Positions 17,353 through 26,830 are shown, counted from the stretch's first letter. The stretch is 64,000 bases of DNA from JABMQB01 sp963678235 (GCA_963678235.1 OY782766.1:2046001-2110000); one strand, 5' to 3'. Program-made: numbers and translations. Notes: generated by a model not told the origin, from the letters alone.

Positions 17353-17712
17353 ATGAAAAATTTAGTCGTGTGGATTGATATCCCAACACAAAATCATGAA
17401 AGGGCGGTGAAGTTTTACAATGCGGTTTTCAAGCTTGATTTAAAAGCAACAGGCTGGGGACAGGAAAAAATGGCCTGTTTCCCAACTGGCGATGGTTCAG
17501 TTTCATATGCCCCAGATTTTAAACCTTCCGAAAACGGTACTTTGGCAAGCCTACAGGTAGATGACAACATCGAGTCAACATTGGAACGAATTGTTAAGAA
17601 TGGTGGAAAGGTCATTCAAACAAAAACCAAAATTGAAGCAGAAGGCCGCGGTTACTTTGCAATTTTTCTGGATTGTGAAGGCAACAAAGTTGGATTGTAC
17701 GGCGACGAGTAG
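17353..17712 (+). CDS. VOC (glyoxalase/bleomycin-resistance fold) family protein
   Basis: This is a 119-residue protein. The paired beta-alpha-beta-beta-beta modules are visible: VVWIDIPTQNHERAVKFYNAVF ... and ... GRGYFAIFLDCEGNKVGLYGDE, the classic end of a VOC protein. Metal ligands of glyoxalase I are not all evident, so it may bind a metal or small molecule without being glyoxalase. Cytoplasmic. A hairpin terminator follows, and an AraC-type regulator comes next under its own promoter; the pair could be functionally linked. Confidence 0.85.
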   Translation: MKNLVVWIDIPTQNHERAVKFYNAVFKLDLKATGWGQEKMACFPTGDGSVSYAPDFKPSENGTLASLQVDDNIESTLERIVKNGGKVIQTKTKIEAEGRGYFAIFLDCEGNKVGLYGDE

Positions 17713-17720
17713 CCAAAATC

Positions 17721-17763
17721 ATCAGGATTATTAGCTAAGATCAAATTGGTTAATAATCCTGAT
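17721..17763 (+). terminator. Hairpin terminator after the VOC gene
   Basis: A perfect 13-bp inverted repeat (atcaggattatta at 17721-17733, taataatcctgat at 17751-17763) starts 8 nt after the VOC stop and is followed by a T-rich run. The same T-rich run forms the -7 element of the AraC gene, so terminator and promoter are nested. Confidence 0.65.
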
Positions 17764-17770
17764 TAATATT

Positions 17771-17778
17771 TATTTTTG
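17771..17778 (+). promoter_or_regulatory. -7 promoter element for the AraC-type regulator
   Basis: TATTTTTG fits TAnnTTTG and lies 18 nt before the ATG at 17797. The alternative TTG start at 17776 lies inside the element and is rejected. Confidence 0.55.
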
Positions 17779-17796
17779 TACCAAGCAAAATTTAAC

Positions 17797-18609
17797 ATGG
17801 AATATCATATTTCAAAACCATCCTTGTTTTTAAATACGTTCGTGAAACAATACTGGGCAATTGAAAGCTGCATTCCCCAAGGGGTTGAACACATGCAAAG
17901 GATTATTCCAAATGGCTTATCGGAGTTGATATACTATTTTAACGACAAACCTGAAAGCACAGATAAAAACATTTGTATATCTGCTCGAACAGTTGTGACC
18001 GGTCAGTTGAGCAAGCATTACGACCTAAAAGTTACCGGAAACCTATCCATGTTTTCGATTGTTTTTCAACCATTTGCGCTATCAGCTTTTATTGGCTTCC
18101 CCTCTTCAGAGTTTTTAAATAAGGCTATCCCAATCCGTTTTTTATTTAAAGGCTCAGTTAACGAATTAGAGGACAGGCTTGCTTTGGCAAAATCGTTTTA
18201 CCAACGAATTAATATTGTCGAAACTTTCTTGCAAAACCTTCTTCATAAGAGGTCAAAATACCAGTTTTATTTAAGCAGAATTAAACATAGTATTCAATTG
18301 ATCAACCAAACCAAAGGTATGGTGAACATAGATAAATTGGCGGATGAAGCTTGTTTTGGACGAAAACAATTCGAAAGGGCATTTCTGGAAACCGTTGGTA
18401 TTTCGCCCAAACAATTCCTTAAAGTAATCCGCTTTCAGAATGCAATTCATGAAAAAGCAATCAGCAATCAACTAAATATGACAGCACTGACCTATAAATG
18501 TGGTTATTATGATCAATCGCATATGACCAACGATTTTCAAAAATTTTCAGGATTAAGCCCCAAAAAGTTTTTTGATGAATACCAGGCATATTCCGACTAT
18601 TTCCAATAA
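17797..18609 (+). CDS. AraC-family transcriptional regulator
   Basis: This is about 270 residues. The N-terminal half (FVKQYWAIES ... QRIIPNGLSELIYYF ... FSIVFQPFALSAFIG) matches the DUF6597-type sensing domain of Bacteroidota AraC proteins. The C-terminal ~100 residues carry two HTH motifs: VNIDKLADEACFGRKQFERAFLETVGISPKQFLKVIRF and MTALTYKCGYYDQSHMTNDFQKFSGLSPKKFF. The effector is unknown. The VOC gene directly upstream is a candidate target, since small-metabolite VOC genes often sit next to their regulator. Confidence 0.88.
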   Translation: MEYHISKPSLFLNTFVKQYWAIESCIPQGVEHMQRIIPNGLSELIYYFNDKPESTDKNICISARTVVTGQLSKHYDLKVTGNLSMFSIVFQPFALSAFIGFPSSEFLNKAIPIRFLFKGSVNELEDRLALAKSFYQRINIVETFLQNLLHKRSKYQFYLSRIKHSIQLINQTKGMVNIDKLADEACFGRKQFERAFLETVGISPKQFLKVIRFQNAIHEKAISNQLNMTALTYKCGYYDQSHMTNDFQKFSGLSPKKFFDEYQAYSDYFQ

Positions 18610-18755
18610 TCAGGAATTACAGCCCTATTTAAAACTCTTTTTATTGATAAGCAACCCTTTCCGATTCCCTGCGTATGATTTACTATTATATTTTTAATTT
18701 TCAGTCAAAGTATATTAATTACCAATTGGGTTATAAACATCAGCAGCAAAAGATT

Positions 18756-19148
18756 ATGGAAAAACGAAGAAATTATGCATCAGGGGCAATTTGGGAAGAC
18801 TATGTTGGCTACAGCCGGGTTGTTAAAGTTGGCAATGTTGTGGAAGTTGCCGGTACTGTGGCATCGGGATCAGATGGTAAAGTTATTGGAAAGGATAATC
18901 CTTATGAGCAGACCAAGTTCATTCTCGAAAAAATTACCAATTCACTGAAAAAGGCCGGAGCTAAAACCAGCGATATTATCCGGACCAGAATGTATGTAAC
19001 CGATATTACAAATTGGGAAGAAATTGGCAAAGCGCACGGTGAGTTTTTTTCCAAAATAAAACCAGTGACCACCATGGTAGAAGTCAAAGGATTAATTGGT
19101 CCTGAATATTTGGTAGAAATAGAAGTCACTGCACTAATTTCGACCTAA
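18756..19148 (+). CDS. RidA/YjgF/YER057c/UK114 family protein
   Basis: This is a 130-residue protein starting at the ATG at 18756. The longer frame from 18675 begins with a non-conserved hydrophobic stretch and is not needed. Conserved features: VEVAGTVASGSDGKVIG, EQTKFILEKITNSLKKAGAKTSDIIRTRMYVTDITNWEEIG and the TMVEVKGLIGPEYLVEIEVTA end with the active-site Glu (KPVTTMVEV...LVEIE). The canonical RidA Arg is represented in IRTRMYV. Archetypal RidA deaminates reactive 2-aminoacrylate; this member falls in the 'YjgF-like' subgroups, so the substrate is uncertain. Confidence 0.88.
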   Translation: MEKRRNYASGAIWEDYVGYSRVVKVGNVVEVAGTVASGSDGKVIGKDNPYEQTKFILEKITNSLKKAGAKTSDIIRTRMYVTDITNWEEIGKAHGEFFSKIKPVTTMVEVKGLIGPEYLVEIEVTALIST

Positions 19149-19186
19149 AAAAATAAGCACCCCTATTAAAGAGATGCTTATTTTTT
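19148..19186. terminator. Bidirectional terminator after ridA-like gene
   Basis: aaaaaataagca (from 19148) pairs with tgcttatttttt (19175-19186), giving a 12-bp stem with A-run and T-run. It can end the RidA-like gene on the plus strand and, in reverse, the RNA-binding-protein gene on the minus strand. Confidence 0.75.
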
Positions 19187-19310
19187 ACTATAAAATTTCC
19201 TAATATTTTTCTGCGGAATATATCTTTTTAGAAATAAAGCATGTTGTCAAAGGAAATATAAAGATCAGACCAAAAACATTATGGTTTAAGCAGTAAATAA
19301 ACGCAAGCGC

Positions 19311-19646
19311 CTACCACCTGTCACCACCACCGCGATTATAACCACCGCCACCGCGATTGTTATCCCTACGGAAACCACCACCGCCACCACCGCGACGATT
19401 GTCTTTTCTTTCTTCAGCTTTGTTTACAACAATTGCCCTTCCAAGAATTTCGGTTCCATTTAATTCTTCAATTGCTTGTAGGGCTTCTTCGTCGTTATCC
19501 ATTTCACAAAAACCGAAACCTTTGCTTCTTCCGGTAAATTTGTCTGTAATGATTTTAATGGATGATACTTCGCCAAATTCCTCAAACAACTCTTTTAACT
19601 CGTTTTCTTCTAACTTAAAGGGGATGCTCCCAATAAAAATGTTCAT
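19311..19646 (-). CDS. Single-RRM, glycine-rich RNA-binding protein
   Basis: This is a 111-residue protein. One RRM fills residues 1-80: RNP2 is IFIGSI and RNP1 is KGFGFCEM. The tail is RGG-type (RRGGGGGGFRRDNNRGGGG ...). Such proteins are abundant RNA chaperones in Bacteroidota and cyanobacteria, often cold-induced, and in Bacteroides related RbpA/RbpB proteins influence glycan-use genes. The upstream ~240 nt (19647-19886) has no gene and could be a long 5' leader. The gene ends about 125 nt before the shared terminator. Confidence 0.92.
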   Translation of the reverse strand: MNIFIGSIPFKLEENELKELFEEFGEVSSIKIITDKFTGRSKGFGFCEMDNDEEALQAIEELNGTEILGRAIVVNKAEERKDNRRGGGGGGFRRDNNRGGGGYNRGGGDRW

Positions 19647-19886
19647 AATGAATAATTTAAATAATAAAAAGACTTAATATTATTAAAAAACGGTGCTTAA
19701 TTGAACTTAATAACGACTAACTGAGAATTGGAAATCACCTATTGAAATCTACCTTAACATTAGCAATGTCTATAAATCTAAAGAAGCCTTTTTAATAATT
19801 GCAAGTGCAAGATATGGTTTTTTAGTCGAAATATTCAGGTATTTGACATATTTTTCAAAACGCAGCCTATTAATTTCCTGTTACAA

Positions 19887-21125
19887 TTACTTTAAATCAA
19901 GAAACCAGTTTACAAAAGCAATCCCTATTGGAACGATCCCACTTTGATGCCCAACGCCGTCAACCACAGCTAAAGTAAGCTTCGATTCGCTTACACCATA
20001 GTCCAATAAATCGTTGTACATGTTTACGGAAACCTGCGCAGGAACAAATGTATCATCTTTACCATGAGCCAACAAAAGAGGCGTTTGAACATCCCATTCT
20101 TTCACACTATTTGCCAGTAATGTTGTTCGTAATGAACCATAATTAGGACTGGAAGCATAACCATTTCGATATGCTTCGGTATATAATTCTTCGATTGAAG
20201 TTGACAATTGATCGTTCAAATATGTATCGTCATGAGATCCATCGTACATTTGAGAAACACGGGTTGCATAAGGTTCATTAAAAATCTCATCAAGGCTATT
20301 GGAAATACTTCCCAATTTTGTATACGAATTTAGCATGTATCCCATAAAATATGGCTTCGGATAGGTTTGTAATCCCATAACATAACTATTTAAATACAGT
20401 AAATTATATGGCCCTGCCCCACAAGCACTTGCCTTTAGGTTAAACTCCGTTGGATAGTTGGTTTCAATTTCTTTTTGAAGGTGTAAGGTAGCCCAGCCTC
20501 CTTGCGAATAACCCGCAATGTATAAATCATCCGAATAATTAATGTCCAGGTTACGTTCCTCCATGAGTTCTTTGGTTGCCCTGATCATATCCACCACCGA
20601 TTGCGTAGTTGATTCAGCATCCAGGTATGGGTGAAAACGATCGCTGGACGCACCAAATCCAATGTAATCGGGAACAGCGATAATAAATCCTGTTGAAGCA
20701 ACTGACTCTAGAAATTTATATAAATCATATTCCGGATTGACCGATGGAGCATTTGCATGCTGAACATTGGTGCCATTTTGAAAACTCATTATGGGCATTG
20801 GTCCTTTCGCATCTTCAATATCTAAGGGTACACAAACCATTCCTGAGGCAGTTATTTCTTCATCGTTAAAAGTTGTTTTATAAGTTACCGTATAAATATC
20901 CACAGATAATTCGGCAGCAGATTTAATGGCAGCCGCATCCGGATAATTAATCTCCAATATGGTAAGTACCGGTTCAATTTCATAAATCGACAACCTACGG
21001 TGTTTGGTATAGGTTTCCAAATAAATATCTTCTTCGTCAGCCGGTTCTTCAGTTCCAATCGGATCACATGAAAACAGGGTAACTAAAAAAAGTGCTGAAA
21101 ATATAAGGAAAATGTACTTTTTCAT
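19887..21125 (-). CDS. Secretory-lipase-type alpha/beta hydrolase, lipoprotein
   Basis: This is a 412-residue protein. A lipoprotein signal (MKKYIFLIFSALFLVTLFSCDP) predicts membrane anchoring. The catalytic triad is visible: GYSQGGWA (Ser), HGKDDTFVP (Asp) and DGVGHQSG (His). The overall layout (YKTTFNDEEITASGMVCVP, IAVPDYIGFG) matches the fungal-like secretory lipase/LIP family as found in Bacteroidota. It probably cleaves acyl esters outside the cytoplasm. It has its own TAnnTTTG promoter, so it is likely not part of the sugar operon upstream. Confidence 0.82.
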   Translation of the reverse strand: MKKYIFLIFSALFLVTLFSCDPIGTEEPADEEDIYLETYTKHRRLSIYEIEPVLTILEINYPDAAAIKSAAELSVDIYTVTYKTTFNDEEITASGMVCVPLDIEDAKGPMPIMSFQNGTNVQHANAPSVNPEYDLYKFLESVASTGFIIAVPDYIGFGASSDRFHPYLDAESTTQSVVDMIRATKELMEERNLDINYSDDLYIAGYSQGGWATLHLQKEIETNYPTEFNLKASACGAGPYNLLYLNSYVMGLQTYPKPYFMGYMLNSYTKLGSISNSLDEIFNEPYATRVSQMYDGSHDDTYLNDQLSTSIEELYTEAYRNGYASSPNYGSLRTTLLANSVKEWDVQTPLLLAHGKDDTFVPAQVSVNMYNDLLDYGVSESKLTLAVVDGVGHQSGIVPIGIAFVNWFLDLK

Positions 21126-21150
21126 TTTAATTGCGTTTATGGAATTTATA

Positions 21151-21158
21151 CAAATATA
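21151..21158 (-). promoter_or_regulatory. -7 promoter element for the lipase gene
   Basis: On the minus strand this reads TATATTTG, matching TAnnTTTG, 26 nt before the ATG at 21125. Confidence 0.6.
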
Positions 21159-21244
21159 GGGATAAATTGTTCTGTAAGAACTTCCAAATTCCTTAGATTA
21201 TTGTTTAATTTCCCCTAAATTAAAACTTTGGAAACACATCTATT

Positions 21245-22588
21245 TTATTTATTCTCCCGGTATTTCCGTTGTGGGTTTTCAACCTTAAAGCTTAAAACAA
21301 ACAACACTAAAGCAATTACCATGACCGCATAGAAACCTATAAAATAACCTCCCAAATAGGTCTGCGAAAAACTAAAAAACAAGGGACCGAAAGCACTTGC
21401 AAATACAATTATTGCCATAACCAAGCCTGTTATTTTACCAAGGTTATCCCGACCAAAAAACCTTGGCCAGGTAACTGCCATTAACACATTAAATAGTCCT
21501 CCACTAATTCCACAGCCTATAATAAATGCCACATAAAAGAAATGGTTTTCAAGATGGGCCAAACTAAAGAGTGTCAATACCTGTGCTGAAGTAATTATGT
21601 ATAGCAAATATTTTAATTTTATTTTATCGCTCACCCAACCTGCCAAAAATGAAACTGATACCGAAACAATTGCCATGGGAAGAAATACTGCAAGGGCTTT
21701 GTCTTTGGGCAAATTAACATTTTCGAAGATAGAAACCAGGTGAAACGTAAATCCTGTAATATACATCGAATGCACTGCAAGGGGCAAGGCAAAAAGCCAA
21801 AAGGCGTAGGTTTGTCTTGCTTCAGGCAAAGTAAACTGTTTAAATGCTTTCACAATAACCTCCTTATTAGCATCGTCAGGTTCGCACCCATCAGGGTGTA
21901 AACCCAAATCTTCCGGATTGTCCCTGTAAAAAATAAAAGCAAACAGTGCAAAGAAGATTGCGATTCCTCCACCCATTATCAAGTAGGCACCACGCCAGGT
22001 AAATTCTTCAATAAAAAGGTTAAAAGATATGGGGGCAATGGCAAATCCAAAAGAAACGAACACTGCTGAAATTCCGTTTACCAATCCCCTCTTTTTGATG
22101 AACCATTTCATCATCATATTACGGGAAATCATGGTGAGTACCCCCTGCCCTGTAAAACGGACCATAAAAAACAGGACGACCATGGTTGCAATTGCTATAG
22201 ATACGAATACTCCGGGCGAAAAAGATGCACCCATGAAGCGTATAAAATGATCAACCTGACTAAATAACAAGAGTACGAACCCAAGAAATATGGAAATAAC
22301 CACACCAACAATCCTTGCTCCATATTTATCGTACATTTTACCTGCCCATGTTAAGAGGAACGAACTTGCAACAGTTCCAATCATATAAGCCAGACTGAGG
22401 TTGTTTCTGCTAATATCAATGGCATCAATCAGGTAATCGGTAAAAACCGATACGCCCATAGTTTGACCAGGCGCACTCATCAACACACCAATCGTTCCGA
22501 CAATAAGAATTACCCAACCATAAAAAAAAGGGAATTTTGCGGGATTAATTGGAAAATTATTCCACCGTTGTTTTAGGTTTATTTGCAT
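21245..22588 (-). CDS. MFS transporter, OFA/monocarboxylate-like branch
   Basis: This is 447 residues from the ATG at 22588 (MQINLKQRWNN). A longer frame to 22630 would run through the promoter and is rejected. Twelve membrane helices are apparent. The loop 2-3 motif GKMYDKYGARI and the GWVSDKIKLKYLL repeat mark the major facilitator superfamily. The YGWVILIVG ... GVSVFTDYLID start resembles the OFA (oxalate/formate) and monocarboxylate group. It lies downstream of the sugar-acid/keto-sugar operon (22.8-28.2 kb) and could import or export a carboxylate product. Substrate not determinable. Confidence 0.85.
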   Translation of the reverse strand: MQINLKQRWNNFPINPAKFPFFYGWVILIVGTIGVLMSAPGQTMGVSVFTDYLIDAIDISRNNLSLAYMIGTVASSFLLTWAGKMYDKYGARIVGVVISIFLGFVLLLFSQVDHFIRFMGASFSPGVFVSIAIATMVVLFFMVRFTGQGVLTMISRNMMMKWFIKKRGLVNGISAVFVSFGFAIAPISFNLFIEEFTWRGAYLIMGGGIAIFFALFAFIFYRDNPEDLGLHPDGCEPDDANKEVIVKAFKQFTLPEARQTYAFWLFALPLAVHSMYITGFTFHLVSIFENVNLPKDKALAVFLPMAIVSVSVSFLAGWVSDKIKLKYLLYIITSAQVLTLFSLAHLENHFFYVAFIIGCGISGGLFNVLMAVTWPRFFGRDNLGKITGLVMAIIVFASAFGPLFFSFSQTYLGGYFIGFYAVMVIALVLFVLSFKVENPQRKYRENK

Positions 22589-22593
22589 AGATG

Positions 22594-22601
22594 CAAAAGT
22601 A
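22594..22601 (-). promoter_or_regulatory. -7 promoter element of the MFS gene, nearly leaderless
   Basis: On the minus strand it reads TACTTTTG (TAnnTTTG). The ATG at 22588 begins only 6 nt after the element, so the mRNA would start at or very near the start codon. Confidence 0.6.
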
Positions 22602-22790
22602 AACAGTAAAACACAGAGCAAAGCAAGCATGCCTTCACATCAGCAAAACTTAATGAAATAATAAGACCGGCAATCCGATATTTGACCTAAAAAAATCGAC
22701 TCCTGAAACTATCAATAAATACAAGACTTGCTTTCATCTGAATTTATTTTTGGTTTTTATTTTTTACTCTCAATTGTCCAGCCAGATGTA

Positions 22791-24830
22791 TTAATTATCC
22801 CATCCTGGCAATGAAACCGTAGCCTGGTAGTTTGAATAGTTATAAAGCGGATTTTTTCCCGGATTGTAAAGCCTACCGTCTTTCGGATTGTCATCCTGGG
22901 TATAAACCCATATTTCATTGGGGTCCCAAACCACAATCTCATCGCGGCAATCGCCTGTAATATCCAAAACCGCGTAGCACATATCGGGGTGCCCATCGTC
23001 CGGAAACTCCAATACTTTTCTCCCCCAACCATCGTAGGCACCACCTTGATCAACATTTGCATTAAGTACAAAAAACTCTTCCGAAGAACCAGTCCAGTTC
23101 AAGGGCAAACACATGCTACCATATTGAGTAGGTTCCAAATCATGGTAAATATTCAAATCCGAATCGTACAAATGAATTATTCCCTGGTTGCCCCAGAAAT
23201 TTACAGAAACTGTTTCTAATCCCGGCAAATCGTCCCGAAAGTTGGCCACCGCCGGATTCTGTACATGCCCAATATAATAATGCTTTAGCATCTTCCCATC
23301 CTGATCGGTAAAAAACATCCCTTCATCGCTGGCAGCACAAAGAAATTTCGGCGCTTCATCCTCTTTAAATTTAACAATTGCCACTCCATCTGCATGGTCT
23401 TTTATGGTATCATCCAAAGTCCACATTTTCTTACCATTATGGCTAAATAAGGTGTAACCCATTGCTATTTCATCTTTCCCATCGCTGTCCAAATCATAAG
23501 CATACGGATAATGCCCGGTTACACATTCATTCTTCCACAAGAGTTGAAGTTTATTATTAAAAGCCCATATATAACGGTAGCGATCCTTTAAAATAAAATC
23601 GCCATCGAAACCATTCCCCTGCAAATCACAGAAATATATACAATCACCAAGAATACGCTCAAATATATTTTGCCCTGTTGATGTTGGTTTGCCTCCGGGT
23701 GTTAAGGGCGTTGGTGCTTTATATTTTGTAACACCTGTTTCGCCATCGGCTACGATTATTTGCTGGTTCATACAGTAAATAACTTCGTTTTTTCCATCAT
23801 TATCGATATCGTGGATTTGAAAAGCCACATCGCTGGTGAGGTTATTTTTCCATGGGTCAGGCTTCCCTTTTTGCCATAACACTTCGCCATCAAAGGTCAT
23901 TGCCGTAATACAACTTAGTTCGGTATTCCGGTCTTTATGCCCATGATGAACAACCTGCCCAACAAGCACGTCAGGCACACCATTGTTAGTTAAATCCCCG
24001 AACCGAAGGTTTCTGGCTACACCAAAATCATTTAAATTTGCCTTCTTCCATAAAACCATTTTCGGATTTTTATCTTGAAGATTGCTTTCCAATTGATTGG
24101 CATTGCCCCTTTCCATTTGGTATTTTTTAAAATCATCCTGGCTGCATAAAATTTGAATGGGATTAAAATAAGCCGGTCCATCAGCCATAAATCCAACCTT
24201 TCCACGGGCAAATGTAGCATCAACAACTGAAAATGTGGGCCCGTTTTCAATATCGGCAGTAATCAAAGAATCATTAACATCAATAGTTACTTTTATCTCT
24301 TCCTCAATTTGATATGAAAAAGGCTGCGAAGCCAATATCGTTTCATTCGGTTTTTGAAAAGCATACGCATGATTTACCAATTTTAAATATGCAGTGTCAT
24401 TCTTTGTGCATAATGTATAATAACAGCGATCGTTTTTATACCGAAAAACTACCCCACTCTGTTTTTTCTTATCCAAAACATTAAAAGACGTTTTTAGGCT
24501 ATAATTCTTCCAAAATTCATCACCTGCAACCACCATTGGATGCCAATGAACATTTGGGTTTGTTTCTTTCTGAAACAATACCTTTTGTCCGTCAATTGAT
24601 CTCACATACCAAGATTCGGGAAGGTTGTACCTGAATGTTGAAATTGCCCAGTTCCCTTTTGGTTTTGCTTCGTGCAAATAATGATATTCGGTATGCGCCC
24701 CAACATGGCTGCCCAATGGCCCTCGCGGTAAAAGGCTGTAATCATCGGACAATAGCACTGCTTTATCGTTTTGCGAACATGAGCCCATGAACAATACAAA
24801 AACTAAAATTGGATAAATTATTTTACGCAT
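22791..24830 (-). CDS. FG-GAP/rhamnogalacturonan-lyase-like propeller lipoprotein
   Basis: This is a 679-residue lipoprotein (lipobox MGSCSQ). Residues ~60-210 form a LamG/DUF1080-like sandwich (NYSLKTSFNVLDKKKQSGVVFRYKN). Residues ~230-640 contain FG-GAP/VCBS calcium-binding propeller blades such as DLTNNGVPDVLVGQ, DIDNDGKNEVIYCMN, DLDSDGKDEIAMGY and DITGDCRDEIVVWDP. The architecture matches family 11-type rhamnogalacturonan lyase-like and related exported proteins of Bacteroidota. Lyase activity cannot be assumed without the family catalytic residues. It is the last gene of a minus-strand run with TIM, DUF6807 and Gfo/Idh genes (spacings 20-30 nt). Confidence 0.78.
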   Translation of the reverse strand: MRKIIYPILVFVLFMGSCSQNDKAVLLSDDYSLLPRGPLGSHVGAHTEYHYLHEAKPKGNWAISTFRYNLPESWYVRSIDGQKVLFQKETNPNVHWHPMVVAGDEFWKNYSLKTSFNVLDKKKQSGVVFRYKNDRCYYTLCTKNDTAYLKLVNHAYAFQKPNETILASQPFSYQIEEEIKVTIDVNDSLITADIENGPTFSVVDATFARGKVGFMADGPAYFNPIQILCSQDDFKKYQMERGNANQLESNLQDKNPKMVLWKKANLNDFGVARNLRFGDLTNNGVPDVLVGQVVHHGHKDRNTELSCITAMTFDGEVLWQKGKPDPWKNNLTSDVAFQIHDIDNDGKNEVIYCMNQQIIVADGETGVTKYKAPTPLTPGGKPTSTGQNIFERILGDCIYFCDLQGNGFDGDFILKDRYRYIWAFNNKLQLLWKNECVTGHYPYAYDLDSDGKDEIAMGYTLFSHNGKKMWTLDDTIKDHADGVAIVKFKEDEAPKFLCAASDEGMFFTDQDGKMLKHYYIGHVQNPAVANFRDDLPGLETVSVNFWGNQGIIHLYDSDLNIYHDLEPTQYGSMCLPLNWTGSSEEFFVLNANVDQGGAYDGWGRKVLEFPDDGHPDMCYAVLDITGDCRDEIVVWDPNEIWVYTQDDNPKDGRLYNPGKNPLYNYSNYQATVSLPGWDN

Positions 24831-24860
24831 AGATTATTTTTTCAGAAATCCTTTTCTTAA

Positions 24861-25739
24861 TTATCTAGAAGTCATTTGCTTAAACAAACTATGTTGTTCT
24901 TTCATTGCTGCAATCCGGTCGGTAGGATTCGTGCGTGCTTCTAACAAAATCCAACCTTCATAATCCATCCCCAAAAACAGATCCATTAACTGCTGGTAAG
25001 GATAATCACCAACATTTAGTTCACGAATATGAACAGTATCGCCAAACCACTTTTTCACGGAGGCGAAATTCTGCTCAAGACCTGGGGGCAACAAATCCTG
25101 ATCGTTACAATTCCAGCACATTTTTACAGATTGTTCCGTTACCTGTTCAAAAATAGCTTTCATATTTGGTATTTGCTGCGTATCTTTTCCATGCACCTCC
25201 ACACGGATTAATTGCCCTAAATCGCTGGCATATTTACCAACTTCGTTTAGCGAAGCTGCAATTTGAGCGATTGTTTTTTCTCTTGGAACTTCTGGTGGCA
25301 ATCCATTGGGTTTTACTTTAACACCTGTTGCGCCAATATCCTTGCAAAGATTTAAATACGCTTTTGTATCTTCAATATTTTTTCGAACGAGCTCTTGATC
25401 CACATGGTGATAATCGAAATTGGAACCATAACCAAGGCATGTCACCGGGCTATCATCAAAGCGTTTCTTAACCTCAGCCCTTTGTTTGTCTGTGAGGTTA
25501 ATTTCCACACCATGGGCATGGTTAGTGCGCAATTCAACGCCGAGCAAACCGGTTTTCTCACAATTGGAGATTAAGGTTGGCAAATCCCAATCCTGCCCCC
25601 ATAAATAGGTTACCAAGCCCATTTTTATTTTTACCGGAGCCTGCATGGCATTTGCCGGAAAAGGATCGATCAATGTCAATCCCAATCCGGCAACTATACT
25701 ATTTTGAATAAATTTTCGTCGAGAATTATTTGGTTTCAT
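24861..25739 (-). CDS. Tat-exported sugar phosphate isomerase/epimerase-like TIM-barrel protein
   Basis: This is about 292 residues from the ATG at 25739; the longer frame starts at a TTG. A Tat signal is clear (NNSRRKFIQNSIVAGLGLTL ... ANA). The rest is an AP_endonuc_2/xylose-isomerase-like TIM barrel with likely metal ligands in VELRTNHAHGVE, IRVEVHGKD, NCNDQD, HIRELN and LLEARTNP. Exported members of this superfamily are common beside Gfo/Idh/MocA and DUF6807 proteins in Bacteroidota and some are linked to keto-sugar or cyclic-polyol conversion in the periplasm. Reaction inferred only at the class level. Confidence 0.82.
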   Translation of the reverse strand: MKPNNSRRKFIQNSIVAGLGLTLIDPFPANAMQAPVKIKMGLVTYLWGQDWDLPTLISNCEKTGLLGVELRTNHAHGVEINLTDKQRAEVKKRFDDSPVTCLGYGSNFDYHHVDQELVRKNIEDTKAYLNLCKDIGATGVKVKPNGLPPEVPREKTIAQIAASLNEVGKYASDLGQLIRVEVHGKDTQQIPNMKAIFEQVTEQSVKMCWNCNDQDLLPPGLEQNFASVKKWFGDTVHIRELNVGDYPYQQLMDLFLGMDYEGWILLEARTNPTDRIAAMKEQHSLFKQMTSR

Positions 25740-25767
25740 AAGCAATTAACTTTCTTTGAAACGTTAT

Positions 25768-26811
25768 TTAAATCTTCATATACATATCAGCCAAAGCATT
25801 AATCTCTTCGTCCGATACATTTTTAGAAACAACGACCAAACGGTATTTGAACGTTACAGATTCTCCTTTCAGGAGCCTAAAATTCAACTCGTTTTCTCCT
25901 TTTGAAAATATCTTCTGACCGAGTGTATTTGCTGCAAATAAACCATAATCACGCGCATGCCAATAGGTTGGATAACCAACATTTTTTGGATGATCGATAA
26001 TTACAATTGAAACCTCTTCACCATTAATCTCGCTGTTGAGTTTCATCCAACGTGCTCGCGTTCCCCAAACATTGCCCCCTTCAATACCTTCAGAACTTCT
26101 GTAATTTCCTTTTACTAAGGTGTTGTCCATTTTCTCAACCTGGGTTACGTTGCCATGCGAATCCAATAATTTAGCTGGTTTTTCTGTAGGGAGTTCCAAT
26201 TCGCGCGCTACACGAATAGCAAACATACCTTCTTTATTATCGGTAAATTTAACCGTATCAACCAGAGCCTTTAAGGTTGTAGTGCGATCAATAATCCGAT
26301 ATGCCCTGTCAACGTAAAAATCAAAACTTGTTTCTTCCTCGAGCAGGATTGTATCGCCGGGAGTATTCCAATCACATTTAACAAGCAAATTGGCATGTCC
26401 TTCTTCACATAAGGTATGTTCGATAGAACGATGGTAAATAGTTCCGAACATGTGGCTTCTTTCGGGTGGAATTGCTTCCGAATTGTTCCAAAAATCTAAT
26501 TCGTTCACATCGCCATAGTTTAACCAAATTCCCACATGATGGGGATGATCGGTACGGTCACCCGCTTTGTTCTCCATTGGATAACTTCTTGTTAGCATAT
26601 TACCAGCATCTGACATTAATGGCCAGAGTACTGGTTTTTTAACATTGTCGGGATAGATATAGGATGTAAATAATTTCCCATCAATGGTTACATCTACCTT
26701 TTTCTCGGTATCATTTATCTTTACGTCCATTCTGTTTTTATTACTGCATTGGATCAATACCAATGAACAACATGCCAAAAGAAGTATTGTAAATATTTTT
26801 ATATGTTTCAT
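25768..26811 (-). CDS. DUF6807 ('PmoA') family lipoprotein
   Basis: This is a 347-residue lipoprotein (lipobox LIQCSN). It shows DUF6807 hallmarks: the DGKLFTSYIYPDNVKKPVLWPL start, DHPHHVGIWLNYGDVNELDFWNNS (conserved HPHH and WL/YG), and the CDWNTPGDTILLEEETSFDFY core. The family is often labelled 'methane oxygenase PmoA' by annotation pipelines, but this is a misnomer: it is not related to membrane methane monooxygenase. Its function is unproven; it occurs regularly beside Gfo/Idh oxidoreductases and TIM isomerases in sugar loci, as here. Confidence 0.85.
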   Translation of the reverse strand: MKHIKIFTILLLACCSLVLIQCSNKNRMDVKINDTEKKVDVTIDGKLFTSYIYPDNVKKPVLWPLMSDAGNMLTRSYPMENKAGDRTDHPHHVGIWLNYGDVNELDFWNNSEAIPPERSHMFGTIYHRSIEHTLCEEGHANLLVKCDWNTPGDTILLEEETSFDFYVDRAYRIIDRTTTLKALVDTVKFTDNKEGMFAIRVARELELPTEKPAKLLDSHGNVTQVEKMDNTLVKGNYRSSEGIEGGNVWGTRARWMKLNSEINGEEVSIVIIDHPKNVGYPTYWHARDYGLFAANTLGQKIFSKGENELNFRLLKGESVTFKYRLVVVSKNVSDEEINALADMYMKI

Positions 26812-26830
26812 TTTTCCTTCAAATAAATTA

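Noticed and set aside
25768..26811. Methane oxygenase subunit PmoA
   Set aside because: The DUF6807 family carries this label in databases, but the protein is a soluble lipoprotein in a sugar operon with no membrane helices.
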